A DNA stretch of 64,000 bases from Coccinella septempunctata (Eukaryota; Arthropoda; Insecta; Coleoptera; Coccinellidae): NCBI RefSeq assembly GCF_907165205.1, contig NC_058198.1, forward strand, positions 4,751,001 to 4,815,000. Reading direction: 5' to 3'. The position numbers and the translations under genes were made by a program. The notes below the pieces were generated by a model. That model was not told where the DNA came from. It did not search any database and was given only the letters and a program-made list of their open reading frames with translations. Of the stretch, positions 1 through 15,100 are shown one piece after another (the first letter of the stretch is position 1; every line of letters begins with the position of its first letter).

Positions 1-3000
1 GACGACAAACTAACCTAGGACAACGTCGTCCGTTAATCAGGGAAAATCGATCTCTCCTCTTCCATTTCGTAACTTTCCGCCTTCCCCCGTATATGTGATT
101 CGAATAAGGTCGTTATCTTGTCACGAAGAAAACCTTAGACATCGGGAATCTTTCATAGTTCATGAAAATTAAAGTCTAAATAATCTGGACCATTTGACTA
201 ACAATCAACATTGAACTGTCGGCAATCTTTCGACTTGAATTGCTCGAAGGAAATTTTATGACGTTCGAAATTAGAGGGCAGCGAAAGGGGGACATTAGAA
301 ATTCGAAGGGGCGCCCAAATTCGACCGTAAAAATGATGGGGAAATGCATCGGAACAAGTACAGGTCGGGGGCGAAAAAATGCAATCATTCCTAACCCGCC
401 GGTACTTTTAATTATAAAACGTGGATGTCGAGTTTTATCATCTGTAAATTTCGTTAATGAAAGTGTTTTTCTCGCGCAGTCCCGATTGGCGTAGTATGTA
501 AATTATGGAAGGTGAAGACAGTGTTCTCGATCCTGGGGCGTATTAGGCGTTGGAGAAACGTGGGATTCTTGCAGAAAATGTTTTTTTCTTCTAGGAAATT
601 CATGTTGATATATAATTCATACGGACAGAATGAAGTATGAGAAAAACTATGAATTCGGATGATTTTTAAAGGGACTTCTATGATTTATTTGAAGGAATTT
701 ATTATAACTTTAAAAAATTATTGAAACCGTTTATGAGATGGCTAAAAAATTCTCCGAATTGGTTCAAGGGAGGTTTACCTTATACTTTCCACATCATAGC
801 AGGAAAAAGGTTTCGTATAACAAAATTCGTAATGGGTATTTCGTACTCCATGGCTTTGTTATTGCCATTGAAAAAGTTAGGAGCCATCAAATAAATTTTA
901 TTTCCTGAGATTTAAAGAGCGATGATGATCCATGTTGATGTTTTCAATTCGGCAGGTTTCTGATGAAATTTCAAAGGAGGAAAGCGACTTCTGAGACTTC
1001 CACCCTTTCTGCAAAACTTTATTCTTCTCAGAATTTCCCGTACTGTCTCCTTAATGTAGAATGTCCTCGGTGGAGATAAAATTAATCGGCTACGGCCCTG
1101 GTTGGATTAGAGAAGGTGAAGACAAGTGCCTTCCCTGGCCAACCGGCTGGAGCTGCACTAATTAAAAAAACTTATGGGTTGTTTTATAGACGGAAGGGTA
1201 TTTGCAATTTGTTTTCCCATTTGCTATTCCTGCAGCGTAGGGACCATTTGTTTTTTTGCTCGTTATTTTCAACCGACACATTTCTTTTCATTTATTTCGC
1301 CCAGGTTTCCGAATAATTCGATTTTAGTCAACCGGAAATAACAGATACGCCAAAAATGGACCCTCTCGAAGTGCGAGAAAAGATGTGAGATTTCCCTGCG
1401 TCATCGGAAAGAAAAAGTCAACGCAAAACGAATGGGAAAAGCTGGTATCATCACACCATAAGAGACGAAAAAAAAAAACGAAACATGAATTATTTAGCGT
1501 CACAAAAAGAAGGGCATTCGCATAAAAATTGCATCGGAAATGGCCAATTGTTGAACGTGTCGGTTTCGCATTCTCCGAGGAATATTGAAAATTGATAGAT
1601 GGCAGAAATAAGGAATAAATCAAAAGGATAATATGTATATCGGGAGAAATGGGAGCGAAACCGCTAAGAGGGTGCCCTCTGTTGTGTATAGGAAATAACG
1701 TGTGGCGCTGGAATACAAAATGTTAAATCTGAATGCTTATCAATTATTCACGCGAGTCCCGGTGGGACCGTTTCTCATACTACATATCTACACAACATAT
1801 CTGGTTACAACACGAAAAATTACCTTGCTTTCTCTGATATATCTTTAACGTACACGTCTCGCTTTTTTTTTTGGTTGCTGTTAATTCGCACGTTCGAAGA
1901 AGTTATTATGACATTCGTCCAGTTAAAATCTAAGTTTCTTTGATTTCCATAAGGGAATGGGATTGGCGAGATTTCCTCCTGAAAATTGTGAATTTGATAC
2001 ACTTTTAAAGCAATCAAGCTTGACCCCAATTAATCATAATTACGACGAGTATATGATATAGTAATATGTACTAATTACGTATGAGTGATCCGCGATTTTC
2101 TCCTATAATATCTAATTTGGAGAATATCGATTCAATCGAACTACCATGGGCCAGTATTTTTGAGGACACTGGTACTTGTTCAGTTCGTTGAGGTGGAAGT
2201 CGGTCCAGATACGTGGCCTTTCAATGAATAAAACGTTATAAGACTGGCGATGCCGGAGATAAACCTTCCTCGAACATAAACTCCCATAGGATATCCTTAC
2301 TTCCCTCATTTCCCATTAACCCCATCTGAAGATGGTGCTCCAGCACCGTTCCGCGCCCTGATCTGCTCTTAATCCGATCGACACGATGTTGCGATACGAT
2401 CAGTGATTCTGAGGGCCCTCACACACGCACGTCAATCGGCCACTTATCTTAATTTACTTCCGGTTTTGATGCTAGGAAAATGTAAACAAGCCGACGAGCC
2501 CCACCCGTTCTGGACGGTTTTTAAAAGTGATGGAGGATGGGGAATGGGGAAATTTTACGATCTCGAACCCCCCCCAGTCCCCCACGGCTCTACGCTTACC
2601 TTATTTCAATCGGTTTTTATTAGGTCGTATGGAGTTCGCAAGATTGTTGATTCACTATTGCAATGGGTTGAGTTCTGTCGGCCTCCGGTTGGTGAAGGTT
2701 TTGGTTCAAATTTTCAATGAAAAACGGAACAATGTTGAAGAAGAAGCCATTCTTTTGGAGCAGAAGGCAGAATCGTTTCAATTTTTCATCGAATACAGCT
2801 CAGAACCTTGAGATCTTCTGATATTGTTCGTTGGACAACATTTTTTCCAAATATCGATTCTAACAATAAGCGACAAAGCGTTCAACTTCAAACAACAATT
2901 TTGGACATGTAGGTTCTTCGAGAATCATCATATATCTCATATTTTCACAGAAGGATGACACTGCAAGGATAAATTTCGAACACAAAACAGTATGGCTTAT

Positions 3001-6000
3001 AAGATATAGTTTGATTGATCATCTGTTATCTTGTAGCTCTCTTTCTTGTCTAAGGATTGCTTTTGGGTATGGGTTGGGGATACCCCAAGAGTCACAATCT
3101 TGTCCCAGTTGGGTCGACGAAGAAACCAATCTTTGGCGAGTTTGGAGAAAGTGTTGAAAAATATTTTTGTAAGCAGTGAAAAATCAATACATGTTCCACC
3201 CTCTGAATGTCGATATCCTAGACGTCATGATCGGAGTGTTAAGCGGCTCTTCAACACTGTATGAGTCACTGTCGCAGATCGTTTATCACCGTCGTAATTT
3301 GAAAGTCCGCCCAGTGAGTTTGAGAAAACGAAATGAAAAATCAGACCGATACGGTAGGAGAGGCAAAAAATCGCCACGATAAATCATGACTCGCGTTTTA
3401 TTGAAAGTATCGGTACAGGAGTCCTGCAGAAACAAATGTCCTGTCAAGAATAAGCTTTATTGCCGCTGCGATACAAGGCGCAGTGAATCCCGGATTAGGT
3501 GTTTGATAGGATGCGAAGTTCGAGCCCTCTGGGACCCGATTTTAATGACTAACTTGTCTCATGCCCTGCCAATAATTAAGACAAACACTCGTGGGAGCTT
3601 GACTCCTCTTCCAGCTTCCTCGGAAGACACAAGTGCCGATTAATTCCTGCAGATTGCTCACTTCATCGGCTTCATTCATCAAGCTACTCCCGTTTTATGA
3701 ATATTAAGCAGGTCGACATTGAGAAGAGGATTGGCACCCTTCGTTCATAAACTTCCATCGAGGGGGGGAACGTGAAGAAGTTGGTTTCGAAGGTTGTCGC
3801 GACGTATCCACAGACCGATTCGATATTCTGCAGAAGTGGAGATGGCTCTGGATTTGAATAATATTATGTCGATGGTTATAGCACGTGAAATTCGAGTCAT
3901 TTGAGACGATGCAGATGATTTATGCGGCTCATTGCGAGGAATTGCCTATTGAAGGTTTTCCCATCATCAGCGTGCTTCTTCTTGACGCATTCTTATTTTC
4001 TTATGCCTCATATTAACATTACATGAAAAACTGGTGAGTACAAAATGTCAATCAGAAGAACCATTCGTGAATTGGGATAAGAGGGAGTGTTCGAAATTCC
4101 CAAACACCAAAACGTGCATGTCCAGTCTTTAAATTGATCGTAGTCTGACTGAAGCAACCTCCATGGTCTTAACAATTGAGATTAATCTGCTCAAAGACAA
4201 AACAATTGGTACCCACAAGTTTCAACAAACGCAGTGCCAATCAACATCATCTTTTTAGCTATATTGGGTAATTGAAACGTGGATAACAGATGATTATTTC
4301 AACTGGAGCATAACCGACTGATAACCCTCTCCTATTTGCCACCCCTTTGCCTTTCACACTGGCCGAAACGTGGGGTATCGTCAACGAATATAATCTCTAT
4401 TCGCGACACGAAGAGGAAACATTCTGGCCGCCACTTGAGAAGTTATAATGTTGGCTGCAATGTGCCCCTTCGACCCTGATGGTCGAACGTGAGATGCTCT
4501 GCAGGAGTTCACACACGTTGCATGTGTATTCCTGCTGCATTCCAAGATGGCTGGTACGCGTTATGGGGGTTCGGCATGTACGTTGGACGCATCCCTGACC
4601 TACCCTTGGCGATTGGTCACGTGTAGCGAATATAGATGGCGAATCTGCAAGCGAACATTTGTACCATTTCGATCATTGCGGTAAATTGGGTTGCGAACGT
4701 GACAACGGACCTGTGGAGGAGGTGTTTGTCTGGTCTTGTTCGTTCTACGGTCTCCAGCCATCCGTGGGGAGCCAGCCAGATACGTTTTCCTACTATCGAA
4801 AAAGAAAGGATCAGTTTTTTCGTACAAGATATTGTTCTCGAAATTTTTGTCTGATTAGTTGGGCTCATATTCAGAATTTTGTTTCGATTTTTGCTTTCTC
4901 TTGTAAGATCATACTTTCTGCTTCGTATTCATTTTTATCTCTTCTCCATATTATCCTTTGTTCAGCTGGACTTTGCCAAAAAAAGTATAATATTTTGTAG
5001 AATATGTCCTTGCTTACTACTTACTTCTGCAAATTAACTCAAATTCCATTCGATTCTAGCCATCCTCTTCATATAATTGCAAGAGTCAAATGTTTGTTTA
5101 AATTTGTCAATATCAAATTTGTTCGACTTGTATACTTGTATCAATTCCAACAGACATCTGACTGGAGATGCCAGGGTTTTGTTTTCATTCATAAATCATT
5201 CTTTCTTTCATAAATAATCCTTCCATTTATAAATTCTACTACAAGGTTGCATGCTGTTACTATGAACACGTTTGAGTAGTAAGTGTCGTCTCAAATCAGT
5301 GAGCAAATTTCATCAATTCAATGAAATATTTGTACACTATAGTGTTTGTAGCTCTCTTCACAGACCAGTCATTCATTCAATCTGCAAGTGATATCACTAA
5401 AACAGGATAATTTGTTTCCTAATGCAACGAACAATCATGATCGTCGAGTGATGTATCAGTTACTGAACTGATAAACGATTTCTCATGATATTGATGAAAT
5501 TATCCATTTGGGCGTGTCTTTCCCATTGTTCACTTTCAGTTCACTGTATGGTACCCATCTAATACCTCAACTTTCCTTCGGTACAGTTGGCCGAAGCAAT
5601 CATTCCAGCTTTCTGTCGCTAAGACTGCCATCAATAAAATCAACGTAAACTCCATCCGAAGAATCAAGTATCTGCGGTATCGTTTTAACCACTTATTATG
5701 GGATATAGTAAGTCAATCATGACGTATAACTGAAGTCCCCCACGATGACATTTTCATGCATTCCAAATGTGGCCGCTGTTCTTGCTTGCAGCATACATTT
5801 ATAAAGAGTGATGCCAGTCATAAGAACAACCATTTGTCCGGAGTAGCACTGGAGCGCTAACGTTCCGAGGGTGCATATAGTGACCCTTCGCGTATGCCTT
5901 CGATTTCCCTTTCGAGATTTCGATAATAACTTCATAAATAACGAAAAAACGCAATCGGTCGAGATGAATGCAACTTCAACTCGATCAGAATTGAATGTGG

Positions 6001-7439
6001 GGCTGGGGATGGAGAAATTTTTCCAACTTGGAGTGACCTAATCGAAGATTGGAAGGCATATCCGTTCGTTCATGGGTTAGGCATTGAAATGTCGAAGTAG
6101 GAGGAATTTAAATGAAGTCATGTATCAGTTTGATTGAAGTTGAATATTGTACATCATATATCAGTATTTGGTTGAATTGTTATCATTTTTGATCCCAAAA
6201 ATGGAAGCGAATTTTGAGGGATGATTGAAAATTAAAAAACACACGTTATTTTCTCACAAAATGATATAAATTAGCTCGAATTCAAATGAAACAATGAAGC
6301 AAATTGAAGATTCAAATTCAAATCAGTAGATTCAAAAATTCGGCTAATTTGCAATTTTGAAGATATATGGCTTAAGAAAAATGAAAAAAAGATCAGGCTC
6401 CACAGTGTGGCGATCAGATTTTTCGCTGACGGCTCATGATTCGGATGACGCAATGAGTGAAGAAGCAAATAGAAAGCAACAACTGACCCCGGTCCATTAT
6501 AAGTCGGGGGGGCTTACGCGCGCCCCCTTGCTCTCACTTAAATCAAACCGGATTTCATAACAATGTGCGAGGAAATGCCAAGCCGTGGGCACACGCAAAC
6601 ACAAAACATATTATTCCACATTAATCCCCCCATTGGTCACGGGACTTAGGACGAGATTTACTTTTTAATGTTCTATTGCGGTTTCCAATCAGAACGGGCT
6701 TAGTCGGAGGACTCGCGGTATACCGGGTGGATCTTCTGTGGGGGAGGGTCCGTGGGTCCGTTTCTGTAATTAGCTATATGTTTCCTAATCGCTTTAATCT
6801 TTTCTGATGTTGTTCGTATTATACGATTCGATCCGTATAAGATAGCAAGTTCACTATTTTCGTTGAGGACGTTTTCATATTTGAAACAAGCAATTTGTTG
6901 GGAGTTTGGGCACAGCACTGACATTCCAAATGTCGATAGAGATTAACGATTGTTGAGCGATATCTTGTCCCTAAATCATGAATTGGAAGAGGAAACCAAA
7001 ATTAATAATAAATCTTTTTCATAGGTACATCATTAGTGGCGATGTAGTTCAGAACGGTTCTGAACTAATTCGGAACCAGTTTGGGACCATTATAAACAGC
7101 GAAAAGTTCTCGAAGTACTTATATTTTTCAAGATAGTTGAATCTTATAATCATCATGAATTTTGAGCACGATAAGTTCCCGATCCGATTTCAGGAATAAT
7201 GATCCTTCTCGAGTTTCCTGTCGCCTTTTTTCCAGATTGTTGCTGCTGAATGCGGGAGCACCCGCCCTGTTTAAGAACGGTCGCAACGGGAGTTTATAGT
7301 CGGCGCTGAATATTTTCGATTCGATAAAATGTCCGGCATCTAATAAATTCAAAACGTGAAAAAATTTATGGCAGTGACCACTCGCTGACTGGGTACATAT
7401 AAGTAGTGGTTTTATGGGCATCTCTTTCGCCGGCCGGCC

Positions 7440-7860
7440 ACCTTTACGTTGCGTTCCTCAACTTGTAATGTCCATTGTTGTCCACTAACTGCTACATTCC
7501 ATTGATTTGATCTCGAACCGGATAGACCAACAAAAACTAATTTGCTAAACAAAAATTCGAGATAATGATTGCTCGGTCTGGTCTCCGCGGATGCCGTTCG
7601 CTCACGGCGATCGGAAGTGACATTGGCCACGAGCGCGCTTGTCAACAGCGCCGGCTCTTGGACTACCCCGAACAGGCCCCTGTCTGTCTGCCGGCCCAGG
7701 TAGGCTTGAGACGGACAACTTCTGACTCTTCGCAGACGGCATTCTCGATCTCGATCCGAGATCGATCGCTTCCAGTGCAGAAACGGCAAAATCTCCGTGT
7801 CATTTCATCAAAATATCGACTCATCGATCAAATTTCACAGGAGATGCATTGGTGATGGGA
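7440..7860. other. GC- and CpG-richer segment, unassigned
   Basis: This block is clearly richer in G+C and CpG than the AT-rich DNA around it. It is open for about 125 codons on the minus strand (7,412-7,789) and about 96 on the plus strand (7,565-7,855), but neither translation resembles a protein family I know. A CAG followed by GTAGGC near 7,700 could be a weak plus-strand splice donor. It could be an alternative first exon, an intronic regulatory element or old repeat DNA; the sequence does not decide. Confidence 0.25.
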
Positions 7861-7894
7861 TATACGGGGTAAGCACCAAGGGTACACCATGGTT

Positions 7895-8640
7895 AGGCCC
7901 CTGCTCGACTGTTTTCAGGCAGAAATACTTGCAGTCGAAAGATGGGTTGACATAAACATGGAAACTATCAAGGATGTGACATGGTGTTCAATTCTGATCG
8001 TCCAGCTGCTGTCAAAGCACTGAACTCCTACAGCAACAAGGTCTGGAATCAGAGGAAACGAAGAGGCAAACACATTCGGCAGAAAGGGAGCACAAACGGG
8101 ACTTAATGGTCCAGAGCCTTTCTGTGGTATAGGAAAATGTACCTGTAAGAGTTTCTGGAGAAGGAAGGAACCAAAAGAGGAACACAGTGTAGGAATCTTC
8201 CAGGAATGGCGCTTGGGATTTTGAAACTGCAAAACCCAAGAGATATGTGGATATCAGTAGGAATAAGTTACACCTCCTCACTGGCTTCCTAACATGACGT
8301 CTTAGGAAGCTTATGAGGAGAATGGGCTCATCAGAAACGTACCAGTGTAGATCCTGTGGGGATTGCCATCACAAACCTGCGCAAGGAATGTCTTGGACGA
8401 GAAAGCTAAAGGAGGAATGAGCCTCCTTGAAGCCCTATCAGATACTGGAACTCTGAAGCTGGAGAACGAGCTGTAGATTGGCGCAACAGCTCTGAGGGAT
8501 GACACAAGAGACCTTAAGGTTGCAGGGGAATATAACCCCTTTACTAAACTATAAACTAGTTTATGTGTAGCTCTGGTGGGGGACCAATAAACCCTTAGGT
8601 TTCTCTGTTTGTGAAATATGTAGCTTGTCGTCAAATTGTG
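7895..8640 (+). mobile_element. Jockey-like LINE, 3' fragment of ORF2 (RNase H end), decayed
   Basis: Read across frames, the plus strand gives the RNase H part of a non-LTR retrotransposon polyprotein. FQAEILAVERWVDIN is at about 7,915-7,960, VFNSDRPAAVKALNSYSNKVW at about 7,985-8,046, and GIRGNEEANTFGRKGAQTG at 8,045-8,100, followed by GPEPFCGIGKC. A short deletion joins the last two blocks out of frame. Stop codons and shifts continue downstream, where a Cys-rich tail (YQCRSCGD near 8,340-8,365) is still readable. In this family the RNase H domain degrades the RNA strand during target-primed reverse transcription. The copy lacks the endonuclease and reverse transcriptase, is 5'-truncated and cannot be functional. 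It sits in an intron on the strand opposite to the host gene. Confidence 0.8.
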
Positions 8641-9529
8641 TGAAGTGAATACGTGATACCGAGCAGTAAAAGATTATAGTTCGGGTACATTTCTTCAATC
8701 CAACCAATATATTGCGGTTATGGTCGAAAAAAGACCATTACGATGATTACCCGTCGAGTCGTCAGTAACCTCGCAGTCGTCCATTGATCCACTATGATTC
8801 ATTCAAGTTATTCATTCAATTTCGCGCAGCTTTTCGATAACAATCACCTTTCTCATTGAAACGAAATTCCCGAAGTAAATTCAATTGTGTCCGTCCGTTC
8901 CGATCGGCCGTTGTATCGACGCGAAGGTATCTTCATTCTTCTTCTTCTTTCCCCGTTTCGCTCCTCATTCACTGCCCTTGAAGTTTACCGATCAAACTTG
9001 TAGGTGTTTTCGTTCCGTCCGTATCTCGTCTCCCAGGTCTTATCGTTTTGTTTTTATAATCTGCACTTTAAAATCATCAACATTTCGCTGTCATTGTTGT
9101 TATTTATTTATAACCCACCAAAAACTCACCGCTTTCTTTTCATTCGCTTGTAGGCCATCCTTATTTCCTTTGAATGGAGGTTAATTCATCTTGTCAACGT
9201 TAACCGATTGATGTCAATATACGGGATCGGATATACCAAATTCTACGCCTGGTGTACGCTCCGTTTTTTTTTTCATTAAATTTGCCGAAACCGAATACTT
9301 CAACTCTTTGTCGCCGTCTTCCCATCAACTGTATTTATGCACTTCTTCAGACGTTGGAAACAATCATTTCGGTACAGAAAGTAAAAAAAAGTGTTTTTCC
9401 CTAAGACACACCTATACTGTTGAATACTAATTTTACTTTTGAGCAAAAGTGTAGGCACTCACTCAATCAAACTACTCATTCAATGGGCGAAGAAACTACC
9501 CCTAGAATCAACAGAATGCTAAGAATAGT

Positions 9530-9945
9530 ATAAGTTGCTTCAAGCTCATCGCCACAGGGGTGAAGACCGTCACGAATTCCTCTTCAATACCAAAGGAGCC
9601 CACCACCCTTTCACTTATTCCGTTCGCCATGCATCCGGACCAGTCCGGAAGATTATCTAATCGTCGTACGTGTGATGATCGCAATAAATAAAGGCAAATT
9701 CGTGGTGCATCCAGAGCCTGGAAATTGGGGCCCATGATCTGGAGGTCTGCCCGAACGAAAGGCGTTAATATGAGACCAGTAGAACCCCAAACACGTATGC
9801 AGACGTGACACAGCTGTACCCGCAATATCTGGAACTGGAAGACCTGCACAGACACTGACGTCAGGCACAAGCTAGATCACGTGACGACGTGGAAGGATGC
9901 TCACGTCCGACCATCCTCTGTGTGCCGACACTGCTGATGTGGGTG
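9530..9945. other. GC-richer unassigned segment
   Basis: The segment is compositionally unlike its AT-rich flanks and is open on the minus strand for about 120 codons (9,508-9,870). I cannot match the translation in any frame to a family. It may be a diverged transposable-element piece or a conserved intronic element. Confidence 0.15.
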
Positions 9946-12107
9946 TAATTTTTTCTTCTTTTATCGATGAACAGGGGCGAGCTGGATGATTTGATTGGGG
10001 TTGGTTGAATCGACCTAAAAGGTGCTCCTCGACTCATCTGAGTATGGGTAAATGTAAAACCACTAATTCTTCATGGTTGGAGGAATTTCGTGATGAAATA
10101 GTTTCAAAACTGATACGGGGAGAGTGAAAGAACTAAGTTCAATATTTAAGGCTACTTTTGGTATTTATCCATCAAAGAGATGAGACGCTGCCATAGATTA
10201 TCTGGATTTCTTCTTTGACGTAGCCTACCTTCCTTAGATTGACATTCTGGAGGAAGCGAGGTACGAACACTAAAGGTTGGTTCCTCAACTTGCAGTTTTC
10301 TAAAATATTTGAGAAAGTAGTTAGGGGAATTCTGCTTCTTGTTATCGATAGTGAGAAGGTACGTACAACGTGTACCTCATTTTCGGAACGAAGATAAATC
10401 TAGTGGAGAAAACCTGAAATAATTCAGCTGACAGATAAATATATGTCAATTGAGAATGAAATGTGATTGAATCCTCATCTCATTCAAATTAGTGACCGTT
10501 TAAATCGAAAGTTTTTCAGAACATTCAATAGTAGGTTACATACCAAGCTAGAGAATAATTTTGAAAAGATTATGTGAGTTTAACAAAACATATTTTTCTT
10601 CGACGATAGGCCTGTACAAAGAAATATCGATTGCTGCCGATGGAAAATTAATGTACGCTGCGAAAGGATCGATTGGTATAAAATCGAGCATGAAATGGGT
10701 CCACCTGTTTAGGAGCCCATTTTTTTTTTATGTCGAACAGATTCCGACATCTCCCACTTCATGACTCGTATGAGCTTTGTTGTCGTTGTGTCGTGGGAAC
10801 TGAAGAAACAAAGGCCAAGACCAAAGGACCGTCTAGATACGCTTGATACTCGTGTTATTGGATCAGGATTATATGCGTAAAAAACTTATTTCCTTAGGGG
10901 AGTGATCAGGCCATCAAATTATAGGTGTAGGTAGCTATTGCTGGGCCACGGGAAGATTTACGGTGCAATCTCCGAAAATTGCATTAACCACCGATGATTA
11001 CAGTCCATCATCCTCGCCGCTTATACGAAAGTTAATGATAAAAAACATAATCATACTTGTTGATTTTGGGGACTGATGAATTTTCGATACGAAACAATAC
11101 ATTAATTTAACTTGTTTCTGTGTTTCTGTGCGGGATGTTGAAGAACTTATCGGATCTCGAATTGATATACGATTTTCAAGATTTCATCGTAAGGAAAGAA
11201 ATTAGAAAACAGCTTCAGATAAAATTTCAAGCTTGATTGTACTATTTCAAAGCAAAATAACCATACTTTTCGTCAGTTTTTCCTAGGGTCATTAATTCAT
11301 CAATGAAGTAAGGGGAGCTGTTTGTAGAGAAGATACAAAACAAACACCAGCAATATTAATTATCACCACCAGTTGATGGCTTTTGCTCAATACAATATAA
11401 GATTCAATTATTCAGTTGCCTAGTTCGAATATTCATAAAACTATAGCAATTAAAATGAATGAAACACCGAATACTAGATGAACTGCATAAAAACTGATCG
11501 GAATTGTCAACAGGAATGCTGTATAAATTAATGGAAGCTGGCGTGGAACATGATTGAATAAATTACTCAGTCGTTTTGTGATGAGACGATAGTTCAGAGA
11601 ATTGTATCGACGTGTGGATCATACATAGAAACGCTGAAAAGTTCACACGTGCCTTTTTCATTTTCAATAATTTTAATCGAAAGAAAATTATAATTGTAGT
11701 AAGTCTCTCGCTCTAGGTTAGAAAAGGCTATAGATTCACCGAAAAATCAAATGTGAATGACACCTGAAATTTGAAGATTTTGGGAAAAATTACCCTACTT
11801 TCGAGATCTGAGCCCAGATAAATTAATATAGGCATGTGATTTTTATTTTGTCTTTCACTATTGAAATCGGTTAATTGATCCCCCAAATGAGAGTATCATT
11901 TCCAGATAGTACAAAAAGGCTTTTCCGAAAAAAATCCAAATGTAAACTGGTCTTCGATATCGTTTGAAAAACTGTTAAGAGAATGACATGTCCAAAATAA
12001 ATGTCTATCGAAAAGCACAGAATTTCTCATCTGTTTATGTGCACTCTCAGTAAATATACATAAACATCACCAGGTGGCGGATCAACAGGTAAAACACAAA
12101 CACTTAC

Positions 12108-12155
12108 CGTGCGTTCACCGAAGAGGGGTTGCCCACGTCGTCGGCCGATGGTTTC
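12108..12155 (-). CDS. 48-bp micro-exon (third visible exon) of transcription-factor-like gene
   Basis: On the minus strand a polypyrimidine tract ending in TTTTTTTTCCAG precedes 48 bases that end at the consensus donor GTAAGT. Entered with two bases carried over from the previous exon, it reads KPSADDVGNPSSVNA with no stop and again leaves two bases (CG). The length is a multiple of three, so skipping it would keep the frame. The exon is GC-rich in AT-rich surroundings. Phase 2 matches both the 33-bp exon at 20,670-20,702 and the first exon at 39,887-40,122, giving a continuous product around YREEALCWPER-KPSADD. I do not recognise a domain; it looks like a linker between an N-terminal low-complexity region and domains encoded off the window. 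Confidence 0.72.
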
Positions 12156-15100
12156 CTGGAAAAAAAATTCTGATATGGATAACTGATTCCGCACAACATT
12201 TCGCGAGTTGAAAGCGCGCGAAGCACGTGACTTGACACGTCGAGGGCTGTGAAGTTGGGGGTAGTCGACGATGTTGAGTGCAAGTGCACACTGTAATCTG
12301 AAACGGCCCCACAGTGTCTCCATCCCCTTCCACGTTTTCGTTTACTCTACCCTAAATGACTCCTAATATCACTCCCACCCTTCTTACGACTAATACAGAT
12401 CTGATAAGACCATTTATTTCATCCCGGTTACGTTTAATGTTCAACAGAGATACATACATTAATACATATTTGTAATGACTTATTTCGATGCCTGAACGAG
12501 CAACTATGGGGTTGCATGGTTTCGTAGGGGTGCATTATGTTCTTTGATGGGCCCGACAGGAGGGCAGAGATCAGAAAGAAGACTTCCTGGTCCTGACATA
12601 CGAAGGTGTTGATTACTGGCTGTGTGTTTTGAAAAAATTCTCAGTTTATTATTTTCATGTCGATAGTTAAATGGAAGGAGGTTTTGATACAACATCCAGT
12701 GAAAGAATGTCTTTAATTGCTCATTTGAAATTCACATTTAATGAGTTGGCGAAAGCGTATGCCTATAGTTATAAAAAGGAAGAAGCGAGCCTCAATGGCT
12801 CGAGTAATATATGCTCTTCTTCGAGCTCAATATGTGAAATTGCCATGTTGGCATGATGTCCCAAGCCTGGAAATTGCGTTCCAATTACGGATAAATATAG
12901 CAGCTCGAATTTTATCCATAATTGAATAAAAAAAATAATTAACAATATTATGTCGCACAAGGCCGCGTAGTAGCAGGCATATGATTAATCTAAAAGTAAT
13001 GATGACGCCGGTAACTTCGTCTGTAGACGATTAGCAGGCTACGTGCAACGGTTGCCAAGGAGGGCCGAGGTGTCTGTAAGCTGTTACGCACCCCCTCTTA
13101 CATTTATACGACTCATGAAACCGTTCTTTCCCTTTAAAAAAGTTTACTTTGTTGCACTTTTATAATTCCAGGAAATTGGTTCACCACTTTAATTACATAG
13201 GCAATTTCGGAAAATGAGCTCCCGAAGCGGGACCGATTTCCAATCAGAGTTTTTATCCTGTTCCATCTCACACGAGGGGGATGATGACCCCATCAGTTCG
13301 ATGCGAAATTTGTGAAGGAGGTTCACTGGATCTTTCTACGATTTTGTACTGTTCTTTCTCGTAGCCAAGTTCATAACAAAATGGGATTGAGTATTTCGTT
13401 GTTTTTCAGTTGATAGTTACAGTTATATACAGGGTGTCCGATGTGTATGATGAAATAACCACTCATCAGTAATTTTCAGCAGTGAAGATATTGGTTATTG
13501 AAAATTGCACTCAAAATCGATGACGAGGTAGCAATTTTCGAGGAATTAACAAAATTTACATTATCTCACAAACCATGAGATTTTAAGAAGGTGAAATTTT
13601 GATTTTACTGTCAGTCACTTGTTCAATACTGTACAAGGTTTATCAGACACCCTGTATATAAATATATCGACAAATGACACAATAAGTTATCGGGTCGATC
13701 TCGTCGTTTCCAACTGAGGTAACCTGATTGAGGATTCGTAAATACAAAGTTCGAGGTGACTTCAATTTGGGCATCTGCGATCAGAGAAAGGAGATTGCCA
13801 GTATAGGAGATCACGATAATATCTGATGATTCAGGATAAAACTACAGCCATTTTTCAATCGAGGCATTTATTTACAAGTCCTCAGGAGTCGAGACAATCC
13901 GAAGAATTAGCAAACATAAAATTAATTCAACTCGCAATCGATACATGGTATCTTCAAATAGTAATTGAATTTATTGTAGCGGTATCAAGACTGAAATAAA
14001 ATTGTTTATTTCATTGTGTTGTCACAAATAAGGCTGCGTTTAAGGCTCATGCCAATTAATCGCATATCACATAAAGTAATGTAGATCTAAGATACAGGTA
14101 ACATCCATACAATGGTCTAAGAAGTTGCTTCCAAAGCCGCATCTCCACTGAAACTATTTTAATCCAACAATCAATGTCAGCTGGAACAGCATCGGATTAT
14201 AAAAAGCAGTGAATTTAAAGCCCTATCATTCCAAACATACAATTTGCTGCTCGTTTACTCTCAACCTTCCCAATTTTTTCACATTTGCTCTAGTTATGTT
14301 GCACTACCATTCAAGTATTTGATTTAATATAGGACATATGTATTCTATTCAATTACCGGTATACTGAGAGACTGCTTTACGGTTGATTCGGTGCATTCTT
14401 CACGGAAATTCAATGGGGATATCCAGGAAAATCTAATGAATCCTATTCGGTTGGTTCCTTTGTGGGACCGGTTTTTTCCGAAATTGAATACTGCTTGTTT
14501 TCTCATCTCCTTACATCTGATTATATTTGGGATATTAACAATTCTCCACAGCGCATATGAGCATGATTTCTCAGCTAATTAGATCGATATTCGTTGATCA
14601 AAGTAGAGAGACTGCAAATATAGAAAAAATTTTTTTTTTACCAGAAATCACGATTCAAGATTTGAGACATCGATCATCTATGAGGGGGTACCATACGTGC
14701 TTTCCGCGTCATCCAGATCTGTTGAAAAATTCATCTGGATTCGCGGAGCACTGAACGGATAATATAAATAATGACTTGAATGAATAATGGACAACTCGGC
14801 CTAACCACGTCTAGCCTATCCATTGACAGAGATGACACATAATCGAGTTATATGCCACGAACAAGGCCACCAAACGTATATTGAGATATTGTTACATTAT
14901 TAAAGTCCATAGGGGAGGTCTGGCGTTGTTCGCCCATTCTAATTTTCCTTAGTGCATTTACCTCGAAGATTCCGGCAGTCGTGTATATCTTCCTACCGGT
15001 TTATTGTCGCTTGAAATACGACCGCTTTCCTCTGAATACGACGTTGGCTTGTTATTTTTGAAAATCATATATTTTTCAGTCCGGTCGTTACCAGTTGAAT

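Larger units (their letters stand above)
1..12107 (-). other. Long partial intron of the minus-strand transcription-factor-like gene
   Basis: This stretch lies downstream (on the minus strand) of the 48-bp micro-exon at 12,108-12,155, whose donor site GTAAGT opens into it. No further exon with good splice sites and a compatible phase was found, so the rest of the gene is inferred to lie beyond position 1. Apart from the LINE remnant near 8 kb, I recognise nothing coding. Segments at about 4,440-4,800, 7,440-7,860 and 9,530-9,945 are richer in G+C than their surroundings and could be conserved noncoding DNA or diverged repeats, but no motif identifies them. Confidence 0.55.
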